A stretch of DNA of 25,621 bases. Origin: CAZXGD01 sp046350455 (lineage in GTDB: Bacteria; Planctomycetota; Phycisphaerae; Phycisphaerales; SM1A02). The notes under the pieces were generated by a model. It was not told where the DNA came from. It did no database searches and saw nothing but the letters and a program-made list of their open reading frames with translations. Both the position numbers and the translations under genes were made by a program. Location of the stretch: assembly GCA_046350455.1 (NCBI GenBank), contig JAXMAM010000036.1, positions 1 to 25,621 of the forward strand, in the 5' to 3' direction. Of this stretch, positions 1 to 6,129 are shown in pieces (position 1 is the first letter of the stretch; each line of letters starts with the position of its first letter).

Positions 1-362
1 CGTCCGCATTCGGGGCACTGCGGAGTGCTGCCGCGATTGTCGTACCCACAGTGCTTGCACAGATGTGAAGGGCCGTAGTGCTTGCGGACCTGCTTGCGAC
101 CCCACAGCAACCACGCGAGCGAGCATCCGATGGCGAGCGCGAGCCACCCGATCTGGGCGATGAGATGCCAAGGCTCTCCTTGCGGCATCCAGCGATCGGG
201 AGGCGTGAAGAACCCGAACAGCAGAAAGATCGCGAAGGCGCCGAAGTCCACCACGAAGATCGCGCCCAGAGGCGGATCGGATCCGGCGTTCGGCGTGAGC
301 TTGTCGGGTACCGACTTGTCTGGATCGGCCAAGGAGTGGCACTTGAAAGTCTTGCGTGGCAT
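1..362 (-). CDS. Integron cassette gene: two-helix membrane protein with C-terminal zinc ribbon (partial, 3' end off window)
   Basis: I translated this by hand on the minus strand. An ATG at 362 opens a frame with no stop to the left edge (about 120 residues). Two hydrophobic stretches (about residues 31-51 and 66-86) are followed by a basic stretch and then a zinc ribbon: C-K-H-C-G-Y-D-N-R-G, then P-Q-C-P-E-C-G at the edge. The CGYD-N/L-RG...CPECG ribbon is very common in planctomycete membrane proteins of unknown function. The frame lies directly after the attC at 404-496 and has the same orientation as the other cassettes, so it is the fourth cassette gene. An in-frame GTG at about 377 is an alternative start, with GGAG upstream. 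Function unknown; the ribbon probably binds zinc structurally. Confidence 0.7.
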   Translation of the reverse strand, partial: MPRKTFKCHSLADPDKSVPDKLTPNAGSDPPLGAIFVVDFGAFAIFLLFGFFTPPDRWMPQGEPWHLIAQIGWLALAIGCSLAWLLWGRKQVRKHYGPSHLCKHCGYDNRGSTPQCPECG

Positions 363-403
363 TCGCCACCAGCGCACGATGAAATGCCGGAGGCTCCGAC
401 CAC

Positions 404-496
404 GCCTAACGACCCGAGCTCAGCGACCCGGCGCAGGGGAGGCGACGATTGCAACCGCGACATCCCCGCCGGCTTCGCTGCAGCGCAGGGTTAGGC
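404..496 (-). repeat. attC site 1 (integron recombination site)
   Basis: Read on the minus strand the site starts with R'' GCCTAAC (496-490) and ends with R' GTTAGGC (410-404), 93 bp in all. The inner arms pair: GCTGCAGCGA on the R'' side against GCTCAGCGA (reverse complement) on the R' side. The extra base lies on the R''/L'' side, as in known attC sites, which fixes the orientation as minus. The stop codon of the upstream cassette gene lies inside R''. Confidence 0.82.
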
Positions 497-967
497 GTTA
501 CGGTCTTTGTTTCGTTCATGGCGTCTGGGAACAAACTGCTCCTGAATCAACTGCTCGTGCAAGCGCTGAAACTCCGATGCTCCACCGCCAGGCACGACAA
601 AATGACCGCTTAGCCCGTCAACGGTGAAGAAGCCACCGTAGTAACTAAAGCGTGCCTGACGCTGTGAGCCGTCGCTCAACGTGAGAACTGCTAACGAAGA
701 TCCCTTCCAGATGGCAACTCCGCCCTCACTGGTGGCTGATGTGCAAGCGTGTCGGAACGCCTCTACTGGAAACGGTGCGGAAGTGGCAGAGGCGAGGGCA
801 TTGGAATCGGCTGTGCGGTCGTGGATGTCGTAAAGAGTGATGGCGGTAATCTGCGGTAGAAGGTCAGCGAGTCCGCGCTGAGAAGTCCGCGCGCGCAACT
901 GAAGAAGCAGCAGGCCGCATACGACGGCCAGCACGACAACCGAGACAATCTTGAGAGGCTTTTTCAT
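491..967 (-). CDS. Integron cassette gene: membrane-anchored protein of unknown function
   Basis: The product is 158 residues from the ATG at 967, the first ATG after the R' core of attC site 2. A basic N-terminus (MKKPLK) is followed by one strongly hydrophobic helix (about residues 6-23), a signal anchor or uncleaved signal. The rest is soluble and looks like a small beta-rich domain with the run 'ARFSYYGGFFTVDGLSGHF' near residue 115. I do not recognise the family. The last codons are AAC GCC TAA, so the stop lies inside the R'' box of attC site 1, typical of compact cassettes. No clear ribosome binding site is visible. An in-frame TTG start at 982 is possible but less likely. The sequence supports a real cassette gene but no function. 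Confidence 0.72.
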   Translation of the reverse strand: MKKPLKIVSVVVLAVVCGLLLLQLRARTSQRGLADLLPQITAITLYDIHDRTADSNALASATSAPFPVEAFRHACTSATSEGGVAIWKGSSLAVLTLSDGSQRQARFSYYGGFFTVDGLSGHFVVPGGGASEFQRLHEQLIQEQFVPRRHERNKDRNA

Positions 968-983
968 GCGCGACGCGAGCAAC

Positions 984-1061
984 GCCTAACGTTTGAGCTC
1001 ACCTGCGGGCGACAGACGGCGCAGCCGGCTGGCGAACGTCAGGTGGAGCGAAGGGTTAGGC
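984..1061 (-). repeat. attC site 2 (integron recombination site)
   Basis: This is the clearest attC in the window, 78 bp. On the minus strand R'' GCCTAAC (1061-1055) is followed by CCTTC, then GCTCCACCTG. The other end reads CAGGTGAGC, TCAAAC, then R' GTTAGGC (990-984). Folding the arms gives GCTC-CACCTG against GCTC-ACCTG, with the extra base on the L'' side and 5-nt and 6-nt spacers, as in the well-known aadA-type attC. The direction is therefore minus, the same as the cassette genes. Confidence 0.93.
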
Positions 1062-1337
1062 CACATACTGGTACTTTGCCAATGCCTCGGTGGCAGAGAT
1101 GCAGTGCAGAGCCGGAGGGCCACCGCCGTGCATATGGCCCTCTGGGTAGGAGTGCTCCCATAGCCGACCGTCCGCTGGATCTTGGTAGAGAGTGGACCAA
1201 CCATCTGGCGACCGCGCGACGTTGACAAGGTAGCCGGTAACGAGCGCCTCAATGCGCCGACACGTGGCATCGGCGAAGACCGTCTTGCCGCGTGGCAGCC
1301 GCTGACCGACAAGTGCAGATTCAGCGGGAAGGAGCAT
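1056..1337 (-). CDS. Integron cassette gene: Imm27-like immunity protein
   Basis: The product is 93 residues, starting at the ATG at 1337, three bases after the R' core GTTAGGC of attC site 3. The second half carries W-S-T-L-Y-Q-D-P-A-D-G-R-L-W-E, then Y-P-E-G-H-M-H-G-G-G-P-P, then an I-S-x-x-E-A-x-x-K-Y tail. From memory this matches the Imm27 family (short cytoplasmic immunity proteins of polymorphic toxin systems, often found as stand-alone genes and in integron cassettes). The pattern W..LY.DP.DGR.WE..YP...HGGGPP is the diagnostic part. The stop TAA lies inside the R'' box of attC site 2. No toxin gene is next to it, so it would be an orphan immunity gene. The family call is based on motif recall and was not searched. 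Confidence 0.75.
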   Translation of the reverse strand: MLLPAESALVGQRLPRGKTVFADATCRRIEALVTGYLVNVARSPDGWSTLYQDPADGRLWEHSYPEGHMHGGGPPALHCISATEALAKYQYVA

Positions 1338-1340
1338 GGG

Positions 1341-1446
1341 GCCTAACAACGAGTTGTGCCGCACGCCGGCGCGGCCAGGGAGCGCGCGCTCCCGCGCAAA
1401 TGCTGAGAAACCCGCGCCGCGTGTCGGCACCAACGCTCGGTTAAGT
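1341..1446 (-). repeat. attC site 3 (integron recombination site, long form)
   Basis: The minus strand reads R'' ACTTAAC (1446-1440) to R' GTTAGGC (1347-1341), 106 bp. The arms pair imperfectly: AACCGAGCGTTGGTGCCG on the R'' side against AACAACGAGTTGTGCCG from the R' side. The centre is extra-long and GC-rich, with its own palindrome (GGAGCGCGCGCTCC). The stop TAA of the flanking cassette frame that ends at 1441 falls inside R''. Confidence 0.75.
1344..1404. repeat. 61-bp direct repeat, copy 1 (R' half of attC site 3)
   Basis: Positions 1344-1404 and 1907-1967 are identical at 60 of 61 bases; the difference is A1398 versus G1961. Each copy is the R'-side half of an attC site, so two neighbouring cassettes carry nearly the same attC. 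Confidence 0.9.
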
Positions 1447-1897
1447 GCCTTCTTGTCGCTTGTTGCTGCGCTCCACTCTGGAATCATGTGGGGCGACGAA
1501 CACTGTCCCCTCGGCGCTGCATCGCGCTCCCTTGACGGTCGTCGCGGAGGCTGCGAACACGAACACGCGCCCCTGACGATGGGCCTCCTGCTGCTCCGGC
1601 CACCGGCGCCGAGGCTGAGGCCACCCAAATCTCCGCCTGCGCAATGGAGGCGAAGGCAATCCCCGCCTTCACGAGCTGCTCGCGGAACCGGAGCGCGGCC
1701 AGGCCCCGGAGTTCGTCGATCGGCGTCGCGGGCTCAGGCACGCTGGTTGGTTCTAGAAGCAAGTTGCTGCGCCACCCCTCAAGCTCCGACTGTGCGAGGC
1801 CCAGCAGCCAGAAGCCACCGCTGCCGTTCGAGTTGCGGCTGAGCAGCGTCCCGAGGACATTCGTCAGAACGGCCTGGAGGGTCCGCGGCTTCGACAT
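1441..1897 (-). pseudogene. Integron cassette gene of unknown function, probably frameshifted
   Basis: The start ATG at 1897 (MSKPRTLQAVL) lies 6 nt after the R' core of the attC at 1904. The first frame reads well through 'LRGLAALRFREQLVKAGIAF' and 'AEIWVASASAPVAG', then turns Arg/Ser-rich and low-complexity before stopping at 1484. In a neighbouring minus-strand frame a plausible C-terminus appears: 'QGRVFVFAASATTVKGA', then 'AEGTVFVAPHDSRVE', ending KRQEGT with a TAA at 1441-1443 inside the attC R'' box, as in the two cassettes downstream. I infer one gene of about 150 residues broken by a 1-base indel around 1580-1625. If the first frame is intact instead, the product is 137 residues (1484-1897). 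The family is not recognised. Confidence 0.55.
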
Positions 1898-1903
1898 CGG
1901 TGC

Positions 1904-1969
1904 ACTTAACAACGAGTTGTGCCGCACGCCGGCGCGGCCAGGGAGCGCGCGCTCCCGCGCGAATGCTAG
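1904..1969 (-). repeat. attC site 4, truncated by the insertion sequence
   Basis: The R' core GTTAAGT (1910-1904, minus) and the R'-side arm match attC site 3 almost perfectly (60/61). The homology stops at 1967, beside the CTAG at 1966-1969 where the IS begins. The R''/L'' half, expected on the far side of the IS, is not found after 2890. Confidence 0.72.
1907..1967. repeat. 61-bp direct repeat, copy 2 (remaining half of attC site 4)
   Basis: Partner of 1344-1404, with one mismatch. It ends at the left end of the insertion sequence. Confidence 0.9.
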
Positions 1970-2890
1970 GTTCTGTCTCAGAATAGCGGATTCAGCCGAT
2001 GAGGCTTCCGGCAAGGAGGCCACGCATCATGGGACGGCACGAACTGACGGACGAGCAATGGGGCCTGGTCGAGCCCTTCGTGAGGCAGAGGAGGAAGGGA
2101 GCCGGCCGCCCGCTTGCGGACCCGCGCACGGTGCTCAACGGCGTCTTCTGGATCCTCGGCACCGGCGCGCCCTGGCGCGACCTTCCCCCGCGCTACGGCT
2201 CCTGGCAGACCGTGCATCGCCGATTCACCAGGTGGCGCGATGCTGGCACCTTCGCGAAGATCGTCGCGGCGCTCCAGGTCAAGCTCGACGAGCGGGGCCT
2301 CATCGACTGGGAGCTCTGGTGCGTCGACGGAGCGAGCGTGCGCGCCTCGCGCTCCGCGGCGGGCGCTTCGAAAAAAGCCTCGCGAGGCTCGCCCAGGAGC
2401 CCGAAGACCACGCGCTTGGCCGCTCGCGAGGCGGGTTTGGATCGAAGTTCCACCTGGTTGCTGACGGCAGCGGCACTCCCCTCGCCGTCGAGGTCTCCGC
2501 GGGGCAGGTCCACGAGTCGACGCACGCGGAGTCGGTGATCCGCCAGGCGAAGGCCGTTCCCATCGCGCGCTGGCGGCGGCGCATGGGGTTCCGCAGCGGG
2601 CCGACGCAGGTCGCGGGAGACAAGGGGTACAGCTCCGACGCGCTGCGCGAGTGGCTGCGCAACCACGGCATGCGGCCGGTGATCCCGAGGAAGAGCAACG
2701 AGACGCGGTCCGGCGAGCGGCTCGACGGCAAGGCGTACCGCGGCCGCGCGGTCGTGGAGCAGTGCGTGGGCTGGCTGAAGGAGCGGCGCCGGATCGGCAC
2801 GCGCTTCGAGAAGCTCGCGGTGAGCTTCCTTGCGATGCTGCACCTCGCGATGATCCAGCGGTACCTCAGGATGCTATTTTGAGACAGGGC
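1970..2890 (+). mobile_element. IS5-family insertion sequence (IS427-like), 921 bp
   Basis: The ends are imperfect inverted repeats: GTTCTGTCTCAGAATAGC at the left (1970-1987) and the reverse complement of GCCCTGTCTCAAAATAGC at the right (2873-2890), 15 of 18 matching. The flanks are CTAG on the left and CTAA on the right. Both fit the YTAR-type target of IS5 relatives, but they are not an exact duplication. Between the ends lies one transposase gene in two frames joined by an A6G slippery run. Size, ends and the split frame fit the IS427 group. The element sits inside an attC site. Confidence 0.85.
2029..2882 (+). CDS. IS5-family DDE transposase, made by -1 frameshifting
   Basis: The start is the ATG at 2029, with an AAGGAGG ribosome site about 10 nt upstream. 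The first frame gives 'ELTDEQWGLVEPFV' and 'GAPWRDLPPRYGSWQTVHRR', typical of the N-terminal DUF4096-like domain, then WCVDGASVRA with the first catalytic Asp. It reaches AAAAAAG at 2371-2377 (codons AAA AAA). Slipping back one base continues as S-L-A-R-L-A and 'EDHALGRSRGGFGSKFHLV', then GDKGYSSD with the second Asp, and VVEQCVGWLKERRR with the catalytic Glu. It stops at 2882, about 284 residues in all. Without slippage the frame ends at 2538 and lacks two of the three DDE residues. The slippery run at a conserved place argues for programmed frameshifting, not decay. Confidence 0.88.
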
Positions 2891-2934
2891 CTAACACGGA
2901 TCCCCAGCCCGTGCCGGGTGTGGTGACGGGTGTG

Positions 2935-3345
2935 ATGTCGTTCGACTTGCTGCTGACGTTTGTGCTGTGCGGCATGCTTTTGGTGGGGAGCATTGCGCTG
3001 ACAAAGCGCCGCCCCAACGCGCGCAAGCTGATCAATCTGTACGTGGGTGCACGGGTGGCAGTCGCCCCCATTTTGCTTGGCCTGGGTCTGCTGATTGCAC
3101 GGCCCACGTGGGAGATGCAGCAGGAAGGGATGCGCGCCCAGATTGAGGTCATGGAGAAGAACAATGGTGCCAAGTCGGTGCCGCAGTTCATGCGCGACAT
3201 GGTCAATGCCACAGAACCCCCCTTCTACCAGTACGCCATCATCGTGGCCTTTTCAGTCTTGAGCCTGGCACCCGCTGCAGTGGCCTGGGTGGTGGTCAAC
3301 GGCAAGAATCGCCGGGCTGAGATTGAGTCGTGGCAGCAGGTGTGA
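2935..3345 (+). CDS. Small integral membrane protein, unknown function
   Basis: The product is 136 residues from the ATG at 2935. In-frame GTGs at 2911 and nearby are alternative starts that would add a short Gly/Val stretch. There are three hydrophobic helices: residues about 2-21, 32-54 and 91-113. Between helices 2 and 3 is a polar loop with 'WEMQQEGMRAQIEVMEKNNG', probably helical. The C-terminus is basic and ends in ESWQQV. The family is not recognised. It is the first gene to the right of the insertion sequence and looks like backbone, not a cassette. Its end overlaps the end of the oppositely oriented pseudouridine synthase gene by about 50 bp. Confidence 0.65.
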   Translation: MSFDLLLTFVLCGMLLVGSIALTKRRPNARKLINLYVGARVAVAPILLGLGLLIARPTWEMQQEGMRAQIEVMEKNNGAKSVPQFMRDMVNATEPPFYQYAIIVAFSVLSLAPAAVAWVVVNGKNRRAEIESWQQV

Positions 3346-4051
3346 ACCGGCTGTCTGGCGGGGCCTCCACCCACTGACCGTCCACGCACACGCGCCACGC
3401 GTGCAGCGCTGCGCCCATGGGGTGTTCAGCGCCGCCGTACAGCGCGTCGCCCAGCAGGGGCGCGCCCTGGTGCGCCAGCCCAGCGCGGATCTGGTGCCGC
3501 CTGCCAGGGCCATCCAGCACCACGCGGATGATGCGGTGGTGCGGCACCGTGGCTGGACCGACGGTGGCCCAGTTGCACAGGCCGCGCGTGGGAGGATCGC
3601 CGCGGTCGCTCACAGTGACCTTGCGCGAGCCCTTGTGCCGGCTGGTGAAGTAGAGCGCAAACCGCCCCGTGTCTGGAAGCTGGTCCAGCACCACAGCCAG
3701 GTACTCCTTGCGGATGGCAGGTGTGGTGCCGGCAGCGCGCGTGACATCGGCGGTGAACGCGTCCCGCAGGCGCTGGTGGTCTGCGGCGGTCCGCGCCACC
3801 ACCAGGCAGCCTGTGGTGCTGGCGTCCAGCCTGTGCACCAGCCCGCACTCTGGGAGCGCTGCCTGCGCTGGCAGCGTGGCCGCCAGCCACGCCTCCACGG
3901 TCTGCGGGCTGCCGCCCTCCTGCGCCACCGTGTGCCAGCCTGCTGGCTTGTGCAGCACCAGCCACCCGTCTGTCTGCGCCAGGATGACAGGCTCTTCGAC
4001 GCGCTGGGATGCATCCGGGGGCGGCATGCTGGCAGCGTAACGGGCTGGCAT
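3296..4051 (-). CDS. RluA-family RNA pseudouridine synthase
   Basis: This should convert uridine to pseudouridine in rRNA or tRNA. The catalytic motif H-R-L-D-A-S-T-T-G (about residue 72) holds the essential Asp. It is preceded by the family's opening strand, 'LVLHKPAGWHT', and followed by RKEYLAVV and, near the C-terminus, G-R-R-H-Q-I-R-A and L-L-G-D-A-L-Y-G-G, all classic RluA/RluC/RluD landmarks. It is 251 residues from the ATG at 4051; an ATG at 4027 (MPPPDAS) is an alternative that leaves room for the divergent promoter. There is no N-terminal S4 domain, so it resembles the short RluA/TruC type. The last residues are Gln/Pro-rich and overlap the converging gene. The exact target base cannot be told from sequence. 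Confidence 0.87.
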   Translation of the reverse strand: MPARYAASMPPPDASQRVEEPVILAQTDGWLVLHKPAGWHTVAQEGGSPQTVEAWLAATLPAQAALPECGLVHRLDASTTGCLVVARTAADHQRLRDAFTADVTRAAGTTPAIRKEYLAVVLDQLPDTGRFALYFTSRHKGSRKVTVSDRGDPPTRGLCNWATVGPATVPHHRIIRVVLDGPGRRHQIRAGLAHQGAPLLGDALYGGAEHPMGAALHAWRVCVDGQWVEAPPDSRFTPAATTQSQPGDSCR

Positions 4052-4056
4052 ACACT
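4051..4056 (+). promoter_or_regulatory. Possible -10 box upstream of homogentisate dioxygenase
   Basis: TACACT, preceded by GGCA, ends 9 nt before the ATG at 4066. If used, the transcript would have almost no leader. No good -35 is visible. Weak call. Confidence 0.25.
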
Positions 4057-4065
4057 CATGGCGTC

Positions 4066-5424
4066 ATGGCCTACTACACCAAGCTTGGACAGCTCCCCCG
4101 CAAGCGGCACGTGCAGTTCCGGCGCCCGGATGGCGCGCTCTACAGCGAGGAGGTCTTTGGCACCGAAGGCTTCAGCGGCCCCACCAGCACGCTGTACCAC
4201 ATCAACCCACCCACGCAGGTGATGGGCTGGAAGACGCTGTACGGCACCAAGCCCGAGTACGTGGAGCGCGACGTGATGCGCATGCGCCACCTGAAGACGG
4301 CCTCCATGCCGCCCAAGGGCGATCCCATCACTGGCCGCGTGGTGCTCTTTGGCAACGAGGACGTGGAGATGGCCATGTGCGTCCCGGCCGAGAAGATGGA
4401 GTACTACTTCAAGAACGCCATGGGCGACGAGTGCATCTTTGTGCACTTTGGCAGCGGCACGGTCTACACCACCTTCGGCACGCTGAAGTTTGGCCCCAAG
4501 GACTACATCATGATCCCCAAGGGCACCATCTACAGGATGGTGTTCGACAAGCAGAAGGATGGGGAGCCGGATGCGCGCTTCGTGGTCTTTGAGACAGCCA
4601 ACGGCAGCCACATGCTGCCGCCCAAGCGCTACCTGAGCAAGGACAGCTCGCAGTTCCTGGAGCACGCGCCCTACTGCGAGCGCGACCTGCGACTGCCAGA
4701 GCTGCCGCTGACCTTTGACAAGAAGGGCGAGTACGAAGTGCGCATCAAGGCCCGCGACCTGGTGCACAGCTACATGTACACGCACCATCCGCTGGACGTG
4801 GTGGGCTGGGACGGCTGCTACTACCCGTACATCTTCAACGTGGATGACTTTGCGCCCATCGTGGGCAAGCTGCACATGCCGCCGCCCATCCATCAGACGT
4901 TCGAAGGGCACAACTTTGTCATCTGCAGCTTCTGCCCGCGCATGCTGGACTTCCATCCTGAGGCCATTCCAGTGCCGTACAACCACTCCAACCTGGACAG
5001 CGACGAGGTGCTGTACTACGTGGAGGGCAACTACAAGGCGCGCAAGGGCATTGAGCAGTGCAGCATCACGCTGCACCCGCAGGGCATTCCGCACGGGCCG
5101 CACCCGGGCACCATCGAGAAGAGCCTGGGCGCCAAGGAGACCACCGAGCTGGCGGTGATGTGCGACACCTTCCGCCCGCTCTACCCCACCAAGGCAGCGC
5201 TTGGGCTGGATGATCTGGCCTACCCAGCCAGCTGGGAGGGCGAGCACTTCCCGCTGTCGCTGGACCAGCATCACTCGGATGGAAGCCACCGCGTGAACGG
5301 TTCCTCCAATGGCCGCGTGCAGGCCAAGCCGGTGAAGTCCGCCAAGCGCGGCAAGTCTGCCAAGTCTGTCAAGGCATCTGCAGGCGGCAAGGCTGTCCGC
5401 ACCACCACCAACACCTGGGACTGA
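4066..5424 (+). CDS. hmgA: Homogentisate 1,2-dioxygenase
   Basis: This Fe(II) cupin-type dioxygenase opens the ring of homogentisate to give maleylacetoacetate, the central step of tyrosine/phenylalanine breakdown. It is 452 residues from the ATG at 4066. Recognisable stretches are the N-terminal MAYYTKLGQLPRKRHVQFR, the middle 'PYIFNVDDFAPIVGKLHMPP', and the metal site: H307 in Y-N-H-S-N, E314 in D-S-D-E-V-L-Y-Y and H343 in I-P-H-G-P-H-P-G as likely iron ligands. The last 45 or so residues are a Lys/Ser/Ala-rich tail (KSAKRGKSAKS) not needed for the fold. DUF192 follows 1 nt after the stop. Fumarylacetoacetase, which acts two steps later, is encoded on the opposite strand at 6130-7431. Confidence 0.95.
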   Translation: MAYYTKLGQLPRKRHVQFRRPDGALYSEEVFGTEGFSGPTSTLYHINPPTQVMGWKTLYGTKPEYVERDVMRMRHLKTASMPPKGDPITGRVVLFGNEDVEMAMCVPAEKMEYYFKNAMGDECIFVHFGSGTVYTTFGTLKFGPKDYIMIPKGTIYRMVFDKQKDGEPDARFVVFETANGSHMLPPKRYLSKDSSQFLEHAPYCERDLRLPELPLTFDKKGEYEVRIKARDLVHSYMYTHHPLDVVGWDGCYYPYIFNVDDFAPIVGKLHMPPPIHQTFEGHNFVICSFCPRMLDFHPEAIPVPYNHSNLDSDEVLYYVEGNYKARKGIEQCSITLHPQGIPHGPHPGTIEKSLGAKETTELAVMCDTFRPLYPTKAALGLDDLAYPASWEGEHFPLSLDQHHSDGSHRVNGSSNGRVQAKPVKSAKRGKSAKSVKASAGGKAVRTTTNTWD

Positions 5425-5425
5425 C

Positions 5426-6070
5426 ATGCGCACCACTTCCACACTGGTCTCTGGCGCCGCTGCAACCGTGGCTGCCGCGCTCGCAAGCGGCGTGGTGGCG
5501 CTGCCAGAGCAGACGCCGCCTGCGCAGGGTCAGCCAGCGCAGGGCGCGCCGGCACAGGGCCAGCCTGCGCAGGGCAAGCCCGCACAGGGTGCTGACAAGC
5601 CAGAGGTGCCTTCGCAGCCAGCTGCCAAGCCAGCGTTGCCAGCGGTGCACCCAGAGTCTGGGCTGACGCTGGTTCCCATGAAGGTGGCGACGCAGGACGT
5701 GGTGGTGGAGCTGGCCAACACACAGGCCAGCCGCACGCGCGGCCTGGGTGGCCGCAAGGACGTGCCAGTGGGCACGGGCATGCTCTTTGCATTCCCCTAC
5801 GTGAGCGTCCTGAACTTCTGGATGAAGGACTGCCTGGTGGCCATTGACGTGGCCTTCATGGACGCGGACGGCCGCGTGCTGGCGGTGCACACCATGCCAG
5901 CTGAGCCGCTGCAGGGCCAGAACGAGAGCATGGCCGCCTATGAGGCGCGCCTGAAGCGCTACAGCTCCAACACCAACGCGGTGTATGCGCTGGAACTGCG
6001 CGAGGGCGAGTTCAAGCGCCTGGGCATCCAGCCCGGCAGCGTGATCACACTGCCATCCCTCAAGCGCTGA
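5426..6070 (+). CDS. Secreted DUF192 domain protein with PAQG repeats
   Basis: The product is 214 residues. The first 26 look like a signal peptide with an Ala/Val-rich core. Residues about 29-56 are five tandem five-residue units (P-A-Q-G plus Q, A or K; 15-bp repeats near 5518-5590), a flexible linker. The DUF192 domain follows: V-E-L-A-N-T-Q-A-S-R-T-R-G-L, then G-M-L-F-A-F-P, N-F-W-M-K-D-C-L-V-A-I-D-V-A-F-M-D, and an AVYALEL strand near the C-terminus. DUF192 proteins are small exported proteins of unknown biochemical function. The start is 1 nt after the dioxygenase stop, so the two are probably co-transcribed, though a metabolic link is not established. Confidence 0.85.
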   Translation: MRTTSTLVSGAAATVAAALASGVVALPEQTPPAQGQPAQGAPAQGQPAQGKPAQGADKPEVPSQPAAKPALPAVHPESGLTLVPMKVATQDVVVELANTQASRTRGLGGRKDVPVGTGMLFAFPYVSVLNFWMKDCLVAIDVAFMDADGRVLAVHTMPAEPLQGQNESMAAYEARLKRYSSNTNAVYALELREGEFKRLGIQPGSVITLPSLKR

Positions 6071-6095
6071 GGCTGCAGTGCGCTGTGCCACGAGA

Positions 6096-6110
6096 GCCGC
6101 GCGATGCGGC
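6096..6110. terminator. Hairpin between converging genes, weak terminator candidate
   Basis: GCCGC-gcgat-GCGGC lies between the stops of the DUF192 gene (6070) and fumarylacetoacetase (6130). No T-run follows on either strand, so intrinsic termination is doubtful. Confidence 0.25.
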
Positions 6111-6129
6111 GGCCGTGCGCTGCGCCACC

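Noticed and set aside
78..627. Plus-strand open frames across the first cassette and attC site 1
   Set aside because: They cross an attC site and are antisense to the zinc-ribbon gene; the composition is Arg/Pro-rich.
2889..2895. GCCTAAC at the right end of the IS, which looks like an att core
   Set aside because: It is formed by the IS end GGGC plus flanking CTAAC, and no pairing arm or GTTRRRY partner is found nearby. It could be a relic of attI or an older attC, but the sequence does not show it.
2935..3345. The small membrane protein as the first cassette of the array
   Set aside because: It is on the opposite strand, has no attC on its right side and overlaps the end of a conserved pseudouridine synthase gene, so it is backbone.
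5516..5595. Short tandem 15-bp repeats that could look CRISPR-like
   Set aside because: They are in frame and encode P-A-Q-G linkers after a signal peptide; there are no spacers.
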